From positions 6,014,001 through 6,078,000 of the forward strand of contig NZ_JAUSZM010000003.1 in the NCBI RefSeq assembly GCF_030817655.1: a stretch of 64,000 nt of DNA. The letters are read 5' to 3'. Below the pieces are notes generated by a model. That model had not been told where the DNA came from. It ran no database searches and worked only from the letters and a program-made list of their open reading frames with translations. Made by a program: the position numbers and the translations under genes. Positions 16,276 to 25,230 of the stretch are shown here, one piece after another (position 1 is the stretch's first letter; each line of letters opens with the position of its first letter). Origin of the DNA: Streptomyces sp. V4I2 (lineage in GTDB: Bacteria > Actinomycetota > Actinomycetes > Streptomycetales > Streptomycetaceae).

Positions 16276-17370
16276 ATGCACAGCCGTATCGGAATATTCC
16301 TGTCCCCCGTGAACGAGCCCGGGCAGGACCCGCACCTGGTGCTGCGCCGACAGCTCGACCTGGTCGAGAAGGCCGACGCGCTCAACCTGGACGAGGCCTG
16401 GTTCGGTGAGCACCACACGCTCGGCTGGGGTCTCGTGGGCGCCCCGGAGACGATGATCGCCGCCGCCTCCCAGCGCACCCGGCAAATCAGGCTGGCCAAC
16501 GGAGTCGTACCGCTGCCCTGGCACCACCCCTTCCACGTGGCCTCGCGTGCCGTACACCTCGACCACCTCACCCAAGGGCGTTACATCCTCGGCGTGGGCC
16601 CCGGAATCTTCCCGGACGCGCAGATGCTCGGCATCGAGGCGAGCGCGCAGCGCACCCGTCTCGCCGAGGCACTGCCCGCGGTGATCGAGCTGGTCAACGG
16701 TGAGGGCCGGGTCACCGACAAGACCGACTGGTACGGGCTGCGCGACGCCAAGCTGCAGCTGCCCCGCTACACCCCGGGCGGCCTGGAGGTGGCCATCGCC
16801 AGCGGCGGCACCTCACCCGGCAGCCCGCTGCTCGCCGGTCAGCACGGGACCAGCCTGGTCTCCTTCGCGCTCAGCCAGCCCGGCGCGCCCCGGACCATCG
16901 ACCTGGCCCGGCAGTGGAGTTATGCCGAGGAAGCCGCCGAGGAGCACGGCAACACCATGGTCCGTGACAACTGGCGGGTGGCCCTGCCGCTGCATGTTGC
17001 GGAGACCACCGAGCAGGCCCTCGCCGATGTCCGCGAGGGCTTCGACCGCTGGCTCTTCGACTTCTTCGGCCGCGCGGCCGGCCGCGACGTGTCCACCCCC
17101 GGCGTGCCCGAGGGTCAGGAGCTCCAGGCGCGTATCGAGGCGGGTGGCGCGATCGTCGGTTCGCCCGAGGACGTCGTCGAGGGCATCCGGCGACTGCAGG
17201 AGCGCACCGGCGGATTCGGCACCCTGCTGGTCTACGTACCGGACTGGTGCTCCTGGGAGAAGACGGACCGGAGCCTCGACCTGCTCGCCCGTTACGTCGC
17301 ACCACAGCTGACCGGGGCTGTCTCGCGCCCCAAGGAATCCATCGAGCACATCGTGGCGAGCCGGGGCTGA
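16276..17370 (+). CDS. Luciferase-like flavin-dependent monooxygenase
   Basis: The 364-residue protein has bacterial-luciferase-fold signatures: IGIFLSPVNEPGQDP, AWFGEHHTLGWGLVGAPE, ANGVVPLPWHHP, LTQGRYILGVGPG. These enzymes use reduced FMN from a partner; a flavin reductase is encoded at 22584. In the methylenomycin pathway MmyO of this family is linked to epoxidation; a similar late oxidation is a reasonable inference. Start ATG follows TGGAGGACCCGTC. Confidence 0.86.
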   Translation: MHSRIGIFLSPVNEPGQDPHLVLRRQLDLVEKADALNLDEAWFGEHHTLGWGLVGAPETMIAAASQRTRQIRLANGVVPLPWHHPFHVASRAVHLDHLTQGRYILGVGPGIFPDAQMLGIEASAQRTRLAEALPAVIELVNGEGRVTDKTDWYGLRDAKLQLPRYTPGGLEVAIASGGTSPGSPLLAGQHGTSLVSFALSQPGAPRTIDLARQWSYAEEAAEEHGNTMVRDNWRVALPLHVAETTEQALADVREGFDRWLFDFFGRAAGRDVSTPGVPEGQELQARIEAGGAIVGSPEDVVEGIRRLQERTGGFGTLLVYVPDWCSWEKTDRSLDLLARYVAPQLTGAVSRPKESIEHIVASRG

Positions 17371-17425
17371 CCCAGGGCCCGATTCCCAGTCCCCTCCCCC
17401 CACCCACACCCGAACCGGAGCCTTC

Positions 17426-18811
17426 ATGACCGCCGTCGGCAGGAACACGGCCGAGGTCGCGCAGAGCGCGGAGCCCCAGGTCTCGCGATCCCGGACCCCA
17501 CTGCTCTTCGCCAGCCTCGTGGCCGGCAACTACCTTGTCATCCTCGACGTCTCCATCCTGAACGTCGCCCTTCCCGACGTGCGCAGCGACCTGCACGCCA
17601 CCGCCACCCAGCTGCCGTGGACGGCGGACGCGTACACGGTCGTCTTCGCCGGTCTGCTCCTGGCCTCCGGAGCGGTCGCCGACCGCTGGGGTCCGCGCCG
17701 CGTCTACCGCACCGCCCTGTGTCTGTTCGCGCTGCTCTCGCTGGCCTGCGCCGCCGCCCCCAGCGCCGGTGGTCTGATCGCCGGCCGAGCCGCCCTCGGC
17801 ATCGCGGCGGCCGGCCTGGTCCCGGCCTCACTCGCACTGCTCGCCAAGCTCTACCCGGACCCCAGCAAGCGGTCCCGGGCGATCGGCGCCTGGGGCGCGC
17901 TGAGCTCCAGCGGATTCATCGCGGGGCCGCTCATCGGCGGCGGCCTGGTCGAACTCGGCGGCTGGCGCGCGGTGTTCCTGGTCAACCCGGTGATCATCTG
18001 CCTGGTGCTGCTGCCCACGAAGTGGCTCAGCGCCCACCGGCCGACGACCTCCAAACGGATCGACTACGCGGGTCTCGTCCTGTCCATCCTGGGGCTCGGC
18101 GCCGTCACCTTCGGCCTGATCGACGCGGGCAGCCAGGGCTGGGGCCGGCCCGTCCCGCTGGCCGCGCTGGCCGTCGGCGTGCTCGCCTTCGTGGCGCTGC
18201 TGCTCGTCGAGCGGAAGGTGGAGGCCCCCGTACTGCCGCCCCGCCTGATGGCGCTCGGCCGGGTCCGCGCCGACCTGATGGCCGGAGCGATGTCGTGCTT
18301 CGTCTTCTACGGCTCGTTCTTCGCGCTGACCCTGTGGCTGATCCGGGAGCGGGACCTGTCCCCGCTGCAGACCGGTGTCGCCCTGCTGCCGATGACGCTG
18401 CCCGCCTGCGTCATCCCGCTGCTCGCGGGCCGCGCGGTCGTCAAGTACGGGGCAAGGACCGTCATCCTGGTGGGGCTCGGGGCACATGTACTGGCCGGGC
18501 TGGGACTGTGCTTCGTCGGCAGCCACCCGCCGCTCGCGGCGCTGGTCCCCATGGAGATCCTGCTGACCATCGGGGGGACGACGGTGGTGCCCGCCGCCAC
18601 CGCCGACATGGCCTCGGCCGCCCCGCCGGAACTGGCCGCGACCGGCCAGGGCGCGGCGACCGCCTCCCGGCAGGCCGGAGTCGCCCTCGGCGTCGCCGTG
18701 CTCGGCACCCTGTCCTCGCTCCCCTCGATCGGGGTGGTCGTGATGGTCGCCTCCGCGCTGGCGATGCTGGTCGTCCTCACCGTGCTGCGCAGGCCGGCGG
18801 GCGCGGCATGA
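17426..18811 (+). CDS. MFS drug exporter, DHA2-type
   Basis: The 461-residue protein has roughly 12-14 hydrophobic segments. The antiporter motif LDVSILNVALPDV in the first membrane helix and ADRWGPRR between helices 2 and 3 mark a drug:proton antiporter. This group includes the methylenomycin resistance protein Mmr. The likely role is export of, and resistance to, the product. It overlaps the HAD gene by 4 nt (ATGA). Confidence 0.9.
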   Translation: MTAVGRNTAEVAQSAEPQVSRSRTPLLFASLVAGNYLVILDVSILNVALPDVRSDLHATATQLPWTADAYTVVFAGLLLASGAVADRWGPRRVYRTALCLFALLSLACAAAPSAGGLIAGRAALGIAAAGLVPASLALLAKLYPDPSKRSRAIGAWGALSSSGFIAGPLIGGGLVELGGWRAVFLVNPVIICLVLLPTKWLSAHRPTTSKRIDYAGLVLSILGLGAVTFGLIDAGSQGWGRPVPLAALAVGVLAFVALLLVERKVEAPVLPPRLMALGRVRADLMAGAMSCFVFYGSFFALTLWLIRERDLSPLQTGVALLPMTLPACVIPLLAGRAVVKYGARTVILVGLGAHVLAGLGLCFVGSHPPLAALVPMEILLTIGGTTVVPAATADMASAAPPELAATGQGAATASRQAGVALGVAVLGTLSSLPSIGVVVMVASALAMLVVLTVLRRPAGAA

Positions 18812-19518
18812 GCGAGGCGCACGACCGGTCCGGTGCGGTCCGGGGAGCGGCCTTCTTCGACGTCGACGAGACCCTGATCACCGCCAAGTCCATGTTCGAG
18901 TTCCTGCGCTTCTGGCTGGCCCGCGGCGGCGACGACGGCACCCGGTACGCGCGCCACGCCGCCGCCCTGCGGGACATGTCCGCGCTCGGCATACCCCGCG
19001 AGGAGGTCAACCGCGCCTACTACCAGTACTACGCGGGCACCTACGCCGCCGACGTGCGGGCGGCGGGCCGAGACTGGTACGCCGCCTACCGCGAACGCCC
19101 GGACGCCTTCGTCACCGCGGGACTGTCCGCGCTGGCCCGGCACCGGGCGGCCGGGGACACCGTCGTGCTGGTCTCCGGATCCTTCCGGGCCTGCCTCGAC
19201 CCGCTCGCCGAAGACCTGGCGGCCGACCGGGTGCTGTGCGGCCAACTCGTCGTGGACGAGCGGGGGTTCCACACCGGCGAGGTGGTGGAACCGATGATCG
19301 GCCGGGCAAAGGCGGACGCCGTCGCGAAGACCATGCGAGAACTCGGCCTGGCCGCCGGGGACTGCTGTGGATACGGGGATCACGCCAGTGATCTCGACAT
19401 GTTGCGCGTGGTGGGCCGGCCATCGGTGATCGGGGACGACCCGACCCTCGGTGAGCTCGCCCGCACGCACGGCTGGCCGGTGATGTCATCGGCCCACGGA
19501 GCAAGAGGGGAAGAATAG
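18808..19518 (+). CDS. HAD-IB family phosphatase
   Basis: The 236-residue protein has motif I FFDVDET (Asp18, Asp20), motif II VLVSGSF (about 125-131), and motif IV YGDHASDLDML (about 187-197), as in SerB-like HAD-IB phosphatases. It starts in an ATGA overlap with the exporter. With the AfsA-like protein two genes on, it fits dephosphorylation of a butenolide-phosphate-type intermediate, the role proposed for MmfP/MmyP in the methylenomycin system. Family is certain; substrate is inferred. Confidence 0.87.
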   Translation: MSEAHDRSGAVRGAAFFDVDETLITAKSMFEFLRFWLARGGDDGTRYARHAAALRDMSALGIPREEVNRAYYQYYAGTYAADVRAAGRDWYAAYRERPDAFVTAGLSALARHRAAGDTVVLVSGSFRACLDPLAEDLAADRVLCGQLVVDERGFHTGEVVEPMIGRAKADAVAKTMRELGLAAGDCCGYGDHASDLDMLRVVGRPSVIGDDPTLGELARTHGWPVMSSAHGARGEE

Positions 19519-20286
19519 TTGAGTACACAGACCACACCGCAGGCCCCGGCCGGCCCCGGGGTCTTCCGGGACCGGGTCGCCCTGATCACCGGAGCCGACC
19601 GGGGCATCGGCCGCGCCCTGGCGAGCAGGCTCGGCGCCCAGGGGTGCCGGCTCGTCCTCCACTCGCACGACGCCGAGGGCCTGACCAAGACCGTCGCCGA
19701 CGAGGGCTGGGTGGACGGGCAGGTGCTCACCGCCGTCCACGACGTGGCCGACAGCGCGGCCGTCGAGGCGGCCGTGGCCGAGGCGGTCGCCCGATTCGGG
19801 AAGATCGACTACCTGCTGAACGTGGCGGGGGTCGCCCACCCGGGCGGTGTCCTCACCACGAGCCGGGAGATCTGGGACCGCACCCTCGCCACCAATCTGA
19901 CCGGCTACTTCGTGACAGCCCGGACCGTACTGCCGTACATGAAGGAAGCCGGCGACGGGTTCGTCGTCAACATGTCCTCGATCTGGGGCAGGCGGACCGC
20001 CCCGCCCGGCGCCATGCTCGCCTACTCCGTGTCGAAGTGGGGCGTCGAGGGTCTGACCAGGGCGCTCGCCGAGGAGGCCCGGCCCTGGGGGGTCCGTGTC
20101 TCGGGCATCGTCCTCGACAAGGTCGACACCTCCTTCCGCGAGAACATGCCGGGCGAGCTCACTCAGGAGCAGCGCGACCGGATGCTCACTGCCGCCGACG
20201 TGGCCGACTCCACCTGCGCGCTTCTTGGCAGTTCGCGCCGTGCGCACGTCTCCACTGTCGAGCTCGACGCCTGGCAGTGGGTCTGA
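19519..20286 (+). CDS. Short-chain dehydrogenase/reductase
   Basis: The 255-residue protein starts at a TTG directly after the HAD stop. The cofactor motif TGADRGIG (about residues 24-31), NVAG (101-104) and catalytic Ser153/154, Tyr169 and Lys173 (YSVSK) are all intact. It is probably NADPH-dependent, judging from basic residues after the first strand. It could reduce a beta-keto group or a butenolide intermediate. Its stop overlaps the next start. Confidence 0.88.
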   Translation: MSTQTTPQAPAGPGVFRDRVALITGADRGIGRALASRLGAQGCRLVLHSHDAEGLTKTVADEGWVDGQVLTAVHDVADSAAVEAAVAEAVARFGKIDYLLNVAGVAHPGGVLTTSREIWDRTLATNLTGYFVTARTVLPYMKEAGDGFVVNMSSIWGRRTAPPGAMLAYSVSKWGVEGLTRALAEEARPWGVRVSGIVLDKVDTSFRENMPGELTQEQRDRMLTAADVADSTCALLGSSRRAHVSTVELDAWQWV

Positions 20287-21053
20287 TGACGCAACAGAGC
20301 CCCCTCACCCGCTACATAGTCGGCGACCGCTTCGAGCCGTTCGCCACCCACGACACGATCCGCACGGTCTCCCGCTTCGTCGCCGACCTGCGCGCCGACC
20401 GCCACCGGGACGACACGTCACTCGTCCTCGTCGAGGGGCAGGGCCTCACCTCCTTCGACTGGGACCGCATCCGTGACGAACTCGACCGTCGAGGTCTCGC
20501 AGATCGCGTGCGGATCCGGGAGAGCGACGCGGGCTGCCTGTGCCGGCAGACCGAAACGCACAAGCACCGGGAGTGCAACGTCCTGATCGCGGGCCTCGAC
20601 CGGGTCGCCGAGAGTCGCTTCCGGGCGGCCCTGCGCATCCACAACGACCAGGAACTGCTCCTCGACCACCAGGGCGGACATGTCCAGGGCATGGTCGTCC
20701 TGGAAGCCGCGCGCCAGATGTTCGTGGCCGTGAGCGAGCGGTACTACCTGTCCCGCCGGCCCGAGCGGCATTACAGCTTCGTGCTCGACAGCATGGACAG
20801 CAAGTTCCTGACCTTCCTGTTCCCGCTGGCCGCCGCGATCGAGTACGAGGTTCTCTCCGCGGACCTGAACGACCCCGCCCAGCTGTCCTTCGACGTCCAG
20901 GTCACCTTCGAGCAGACAGGCCTGCCCGCCGCCACCGTCCGCATGGTGTGCGGCGCCCTCGACAGCTCGGCCCTGGCCCAGAAGGAACGTCGCGGCACCG
21001 CACGGGCCCTGAGGGTGCTCGGCCGCGAGATGGACCCGGTCCCGGCCGGCTGA
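20286..21053 (+). CDS. AfsA-like hotdog protein with unusual Cys/His N-terminus
   Basis: The 255-residue protein starts in a TGATG overlap. The stretch HVQGMVVLEAARQMF (about 132-146) is the diagnostic AfsA hotdog helix, and a second strand-rich region follows. AfsA-type enzymes join a beta-ketoacyl chain from a carrier to a glycerone-phosphate-like partner. Two oddities: only one clear AfsA hotdog is visible, and residues 84-97 contain C-x-C-x5-H-x-H-x2-C (Cys84, Cys86, His92, His94, Cys97), which looks like a metal site. It may make the antibiotic core (as MmyD in methylenomycin) or a signal. Confidence 0.8.
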   Translation: MTQQSPLTRYIVGDRFEPFATHDTIRTVSRFVADLRADRHRDDTSLVLVEGQGLTSFDWDRIRDELDRRGLADRVRIRESDAGCLCRQTETHKHRECNVLIAGLDRVAESRFRAALRIHNDQELLLDHQGGHVQGMVVLEAARQMFVAVSERYYLSRRPERHYSFVLDSMDSKFLTFLFPLAAAIEYEVLSADLNDPAQLSFDVQVTFEQTGLPAATVRMVCGALDSSALAQKERRGTARALRVLGREMDPVPAG

Positions 21054-21099
21054 ACCGTTCTGCCCTGGATTTGTGTACCCGACCCTCGAAGGGATTCCC

Positions 21100-21714
21100 A
21101 TGTCATCCGCACTGCTTCTGCTGACCGAGCTCCCCGTCGGCGAGCGCGTCGACGAGGCACTCGCCGCGTGGCGGGACCGGCCCACCGCGCCGGGCTCCGT
21201 CCTCTACCGGGGCCTGGAGGCCCCGACCCTGCTCGAACTCACCCCGCTCGACGGCCTCGACGCCCTCGCCGGACTCGACGAGCAGTGGAGCCGGCAGGCC
21301 AAGGAGCTGGCCGAGCTGGTCGTCGGAGACGTACGCCGCCAGGTGCTGCGGTTCGTCGAGGCGCCGAAGCCCGCTCCGGTCGGCGCGGCGCTCCCCGACA
21401 CCCCCTACGTCCAGCTGCGGCACGTCGAGGTGAAGCCGCGCGTGCACGAGGAGTACCTGGACTGGCGGGACGGCACGATCTTCGACGTCGTACGGACCAC
21501 GGAGCAGGTCGAGACGTTCCTCGCCTACCACTCACTGCTGTCCACCGAGCCCGGCGTCATGTTCGTCTCCGGGTTCTCCTGCGACCCCGAGGAATACCTG
21601 CCCGCGTTCTCCTCCGAGCGCTACGGGGAGATCGCCCGGTACGCCCATGCCCGCTTCGTCACCGAGGAGGGCCTCTACACCCGCCTGTACCGACGCGTCA
21701 CCGAGGACGCCTGA
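21100..21714 (+). CDS. Unknown protein, possible alpha/beta-barrel cyclase-like fold
   Basis: The 204-residue protein starts at ATG after GAAGGG. No family was recognised with certainty. The C-terminal half (YVQLRHVEVKPRVHEEYLDW..., VETFLAYHSLLSTEPGVMFVSGFS) has the strand-helix pattern of dimeric alpha/beta-barrel proteins such as EthD-like or antibiotic-monooxygenase-type enzymes. The N-terminal half may be a second copy. Its position between the AfsA-like protein and another unknown suggests a tailoring or cyclisation role. Its stop overlaps the next gene (TGATG). Confidence 0.7.
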   Translation: MSSALLLLTELPVGERVDEALAAWRDRPTAPGSVLYRGLEAPTLLELTPLDGLDALAGLDEQWSRQAKELAELVVGDVRRQVLRFVEAPKPAPVGAALPDTPYVQLRHVEVKPRVHEEYLDWRDGTIFDVVRTTEQVETFLAYHSLLSTEPGVMFVSGFSCDPEEYLPAFSSERYGEIARYAHARFVTEEGLYTRLYRRVTEDA

Positions 21715-22562
21715 TGGGTACGCGGTCCGAGTCGTACGAACTGAGCCTCACCACGCAGGGCCCGCTGTATCCGCCCAGCGAAGTCATGGATCCCGACGGG
21801 AACTTCGTGGTGATCGGGTACGTCAACCGGGAGGCGGCCGGCGGAGGAGTCGTCTCCGAGTGGGGCAGCGGGATCGTCGCCGCGGACAGCCCGCTGCCGG
21901 AGCTGGGCGGCACGGCCCCCTACCGGATCGTCCGCGAACTGGGCTCGCGGCTGTCGGCCGCCGACGAGGACCTCGTCCTGCACACGCTGCCGCTGCCGCT
22001 GCCGTGCACCAACTACCCCGAGGTCTTCGCCCCGGACCAGCTTGCCGACCCCTTCTCGGTGGTCCGGCCCAGCTACGCCTTCCACCAGGTGCCGTTGCCG
22101 GACCTGCGCCCCGAGGACGGGCCGAAGGTGACGGAACCGATCACGCTCGGCCAGTGGGTGCAGGCGGCCGGCGAGGTGCGGGTCACGCTGGCGGCCGGAG
22201 GCCGGGCAGCCGACTTCCACTGCGAGTTCACCGGGCTGCTGCCCAACAGCCTCTACACCGTGATGTCCGTACGACGCCGCGACCTGGCCCCCTCGGGGCC
22301 GGTGCGGCCGGGCCCGCTCGGGGTGCCGAACGTGCTGATCGCCGACCACAAGGGCAACGGCAGCTACCACGCGCGCATGCCGAACCCGTTCCCCGACCCG
22401 GAGGTCGCGGCCGGTGACCGGATCATGAACGTCGTCCTGCTGTGGATGAGTTACCAGCAGAACTACGTGGGCGCCATCGGACGGTTCGGCCTGGGCGGTG
22501 ACGTCCACGCCCAGCTCAAGCTGCGCGGACCGAGCTTCGCCGAGTTCGTGACCCACGCCTGA
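21714..22562 (+). CDS. Unknown beta-rich protein of the biosynthetic operon
   Basis: The 282-residue protein is not recognised. It has no signal peptide or membrane helix. The second half is beta-rich (QAAGEVRVTLAAGGRAADFHC, GLLPNSLYTVMSVRRR, DRIMNVVLLWMSYQQNYVG) and has conserved-looking aromatic and Asn residues. Phrases like LLPNSLYTV occur in beta-sandwich proteins that bind small ligands, but this is a weak lead. Overlap with the preceding gene argues for coexpression with it. Confidence 0.7.
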   Translation: MGTRSESYELSLTTQGPLYPPSEVMDPDGNFVVIGYVNREAAGGGVVSEWGSGIVAADSPLPELGGTAPYRIVRELGSRLSAADEDLVLHTLPLPLPCTNYPEVFAPDQLADPFSVVRPSYAFHQVPLPDLRPEDGPKVTEPITLGQWVQAAGEVRVTLAAGGRAADFHCEFTGLLPNSLYTVMSVRRRDLAPSGPVRPGPLGVPNVLIADHKGNGSYHARMPNPFPDPEVAAGDRIMNVVLLWMSYQQNYVGAIGRFGLGGDVHAQLKLRGPSFAEFVTHA

Positions 22563-22583
22563 CACAGGGAAAGGGAGTAGGAA

Positions 22584-23084
22584 GTGGAGACGAAGGTGCC
22601 GACTCAGCGATCCTTCCGCAATGTGCTCGGCCGCTTCACCACGGGGGTCGTCCTGGTCACGGCACAGACCGAGGACGGGCCCGCCGGAATGGCGGCCAAC
22701 TCCTTCACTTCGGTGTCCCTCGTGCCCCCGCTGATCGCGCTGTGCGCGGCGCGCACCTCGACGACCTGGCCGGCGATCCGCGCGGCCGGGGGCTTCGCGG
22801 TGACCATCCTGCGCGAGGACCACGAGGAGGTCTGCCGGACCTTCGCCACCCGGGGCGCCGACCGGTTCGCCGGCCGTGACTGGGTCCGCACCCCGGCCGG
22901 GCACCCCCTGCTGTCGGACGGGCTCGGCTGGCTGGACTGCGCCATCGAGCAGATTCACCCGGCCGGCGACCACGAGCTGGTCGTCGCAAGGGCCCTGGAG
23001 TGGTCCACGGAGGGCGGCCCGGAGGCCGTCTCGGGGGGCCCGCTGGTCTTCCACTCCGGGCGTTACGTACGGCTGGCATCCTGA
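22584..23084 (+). CDS. Flavin reductase, HpaC-like split-barrel
   Basis: The 166-residue protein has the FMN-binding split-barrel signature: FTTGVVLVTAQTEDGPAGMAANSFTSVSLVPPLI, TWPAIRAAGGFAVTIL, DRFAGRDW. It supplies reduced flavin to the luciferase-like monooxygenase at 16276, forming a two-component oxygenase. Methylenomycin clusters have a comparable pair. GTG start after AAGGGAGTAGGAA. Confidence 0.9.
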   Translation: METKVPTQRSFRNVLGRFTTGVVLVTAQTEDGPAGMAANSFTSVSLVPPLIALCAARTSTTWPAIRAAGGFAVTILREDHEEVCRTFATRGADRFAGRDWVRTPAGHPLLSDGLGWLDCAIEQIHPAGDHELVVARALEWSTEGGPEAVSGGPLVFHSGRYVRLAS

Positions 23085-23148
23085 CCGGAAGATCCCCAAC
23101 TGCCCCATGACGGACGGGACCTCGTCCCGCGGAAAGGCACGAGCAACG

Positions 23149-23802
23149 ATGAGCTATACCGGTGAGGTTCAGGCCGGCGGCCCCGGGGACACCCGGGAGA
23201 CGACCGACCTGGTGATCACGAAGGCCTCGGTCGGCGAGATCGACAACAACGTCTACCTCCTGCGCTGCCGGACGACCGGCGAGCAGCTCCTGATCGACGC
23301 GGCGGCCGAGCCGCGGACCCTGCTGGACCTCGTCGGCGACGGCGGCCTGGCCACCGTGTTCACCACGCACCGGCACTGGGACCACCACCGGGCCCTGGCC
23401 GAGGTGGTCGCCGCCACCGGAGCCCGCTCCCTCGTCGGACGCGAGGACGCACCCGGCGTCCCGGTCTCCGACGTCCTGGTGGACGACGGAGACACCGTGC
23501 GGGTCGGCGCCGTCTCCCTCACCGCGATCCACCTGGTGGGCCACTCGCCGGGCTCCACCGCGCTGCTCTACCGCGACCCGAAGGGGCACCCGCACCTGTT
23601 CACCGGGGACAGCCTGTTCCCCGGCGGGATCGGCAACACGGAGAAGGACCCGGCGCGGTTCGCCTCGCTCCTCCACGACGTCGAGACGAAGATCTTCGAC
23701 CGGCTCACGGACGACACCTGGGTCTACCCGGGCCACGGCAAGGACACCACGCTCGGCGCGGAGCGGCCCAGCCTGCCGCAGTGGCGGGACCGGGGCTGGT
23801 GA
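23149..23802 (+). CDS. Metallo-beta-lactamase-fold hydrolase
   Basis: The 217-residue protein has a Zn-binding motif THRHWDHH (His74, His76, Asp78, His79), a second-site His in HLVGHSPGST, Asp in FTGDSLF, and a terminal YPGHG. This matches glyoxalase-II-like thioester hydrolases. In this cluster it could hydrolyse an acyl-ACP or acyl-CoA thioester or open a lactone. Its stop overlaps the GTG of the following transporter. Confidence 0.88.
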   Translation: MSYTGEVQAGGPGDTRETTDLVITKASVGEIDNNVYLLRCRTTGEQLLIDAAAEPRTLLDLVGDGGLATVFTTHRHWDHHRALAEVVAATGARSLVGREDAPGVPVSDVLVDDGDTVRVGAVSLTAIHLVGHSPGSTALLYRDPKGHPHLFTGDSLFPGGIGNTEKDPARFASLLHDVETKIFDRLTDDTWVYPGHGKDTTLGAERPSLPQWRDRGW

Positions 23803-25088
23803 CGGGCGGTCCGCGACCGGCGCCGCTCACCGGACTGCGCGGACTTCCCGCCGTCTTCTGGTGGATCTGGGCCAGCCTGCTGATCAACTGGCTCGGTGCC
23901 TTCGCGGGCCCGATGCTGGCCTTCTCGCTCACCGCGGACCGCGGCTACTCCGCCTCGTACGCCGGATTCGTCGTCTCGCTGCCGGGACTCGGCGCGATCG
24001 CCGGCAACGCGCTCGGGGGCGTCCTCGCGGACCGGTACGGGCGGCGCGTCACCCTCGTGAGCGGCCACGTGTGGACCGCCGCCGCCATGGCCGCTCTCGG
24101 GCTCGCGCAGGACCGCACCTCCGTCGCCGCCGCCGCCCTGGCCGTGGGGATCGGCACCGGGGTGGTGCGGCCGGCCGCGGGCGCCGTCCTCGCGGACGTA
24201 CTGCCGGCCGCGGACCGGCAGCGGGCCTTCGCTCTCAACTACTGGGCGGTGAACGCCGGTCTGGCCATCGCGGCCGTACTGGCCGGGCTGCTGGTCCGGC
24301 AGGGCTACACCCTGCTGTTCCTCGCCGACGCGGCCACGACGCTGCTGTGCGCGATGGTCGTCCTGGTGATGGTCCCGGAGACCCTGCCCCCGCGAGCGGT
24401 CCGCACCCCGGCGGCGGAGGAACCGTCGGGCGGATCCCCGGGATCTGGCGGCACCCCGATCCGCAGGGACCTGCCCTTCGTCCTGTTCACCCTGCTGACG
24501 GTGCTGTTCGCCCTCGCCTTCGAGCAGCGCTCCGGCTCCCTGGCGATGGTGATGGCCGCCCAGGGGCACTCGCCGGCGGTGTTCAGCCTGCTCAACGCGG
24601 TCAACGCGGTCCTGGTGGTCGTCGTGCAGATCCCGCTCACCCGGCTGCTCAGCAGCAGTCCCAAAGGCATGGTCCTGTGCGCCGGAGGACTCCTCGCCGG
24701 GGCGGGCCTCGCGATGACGGCCTTCGCCGACGGGCCGGGGCTGTACGTCGCCGCGGTCGTCGTCTGGACGTTCGGCGAGATGTTCCAGACACCGGCGGGC
24801 AGCGCGGTCGTCGCCGAGCGGGCACCGACGCGGCAGCGTGGCCGCTACCTGGGCCTGTACGCCGCCGCCTGGTCCACCGCCGGCTTCCTCGGCCCGGCGG
24901 GCGGCGGTTGGGTCCTCGACCGATGGGGGTCCGCCGTGCTGTGGACGCTGTCCGCCGTGCTCGCCGGCGCGGCCGGCTGCGGCTGGCTGCTGATCACCGG
25001 CGCCCAAGGCTTCCGTACGGCACCCGCCGTACGGGAAGAAGGCGGGAGCCCGCTCCCGCGTGTCGCAACAGAGGGGAAACGAGCATGA
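23799..25088 (+). CDS. Second MFS transporter
   Basis: The 429-residue protein has about 12 hydrophobic helices with the loop motif GGVLADRYGRRVTL (about residues 72-85), typical of MFS multidrug exporters. The GTG at 23799 overlaps the hydrolase stop (GTGA); a GTG at 23781 is possible but less coupled. The gene ends in an ATGA overlap with the repeat peptide, so transport and peptide synthesis are translationally linked. It might export a peptide-derived product, whereas the DHA2 exporter at 17426 serves the small molecule; that division is speculative. Confidence 0.88.
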   Translation: MTGGPRPAPLTGLRGLPAVFWWIWASLLINWLGAFAGPMLAFSLTADRGYSASYAGFVVSLPGLGAIAGNALGGVLADRYGRRVTLVSGHVWTAAAMAALGLAQDRTSVAAAALAVGIGTGVVRPAAGAVLADVLPAADRQRAFALNYWAVNAGLAIAAVLAGLLVRQGYTLLFLADAATTLLCAMVVLVMVPETLPPRAVRTPAAEEPSGGSPGSGGTPIRRDLPFVLFTLLTVLFALAFEQRSGSLAMVMAAQGHSPAVFSLLNAVNAVLVVVVQIPLTRLLSSSPKGMVLCAGGLLAGAGLAMTAFADGPGLYVAAVVVWTFGEMFQTPAGSAVVAERAPTRQRGRYLGLYAAAWSTAGFLGPAGGGWVLDRWGSAVLWTLSAVLAGAAGCGWLLITGAQGFRTAPAVREEGGSPLPRVATEGKRA

Positions 25089-25228
25089 ACCAGCACCTGG
25101 TCATCGAGAACTGCGTCCCGGCCCACGTCGCCGAGGCGACGGAGCAGCTCGTCGTCGAGAACTGCGTCCCGGCGCACCTGGGCGAGCAGTTCCTCGTCGA
25201 GAACTGTGTGCCCGCGCACGTCGCCTGA
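25085..25228 (+). CDS. 47-residue triple-repeat peptide, candidate RiPP precursor
   Basis: It overlaps the transporter by ATGA and ends 2 nt before the YcaO gene. It contains three copies of ENCVPAH (residues 8-14, 25-31, 39-45), each preceded by a hydrophobic pair (VI, VV, LV) and followed by VA or LG, with acidic linkers (EATEQ, EQF). Cysteines are at 10, 27 and 41. The repeats use different codons (TGC/TGC/TGT; CCG-GCC/CCG-GCG/CCC-GCG), so conservation is at protein level. There is no separate leader and no signal peptide. Multi-core precursors with a YcaO partner are known for modified peptides; this sequence family is not one I recognise. Alternatives: a thiol-rich protective or carrier peptide. 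Confidence 0.8.
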   Translation: MNQHLVIENCVPAHVAEATEQLVVENCVPAHLGEQFLVENCVPAHVA

Positions 25229-25230
25229 CG

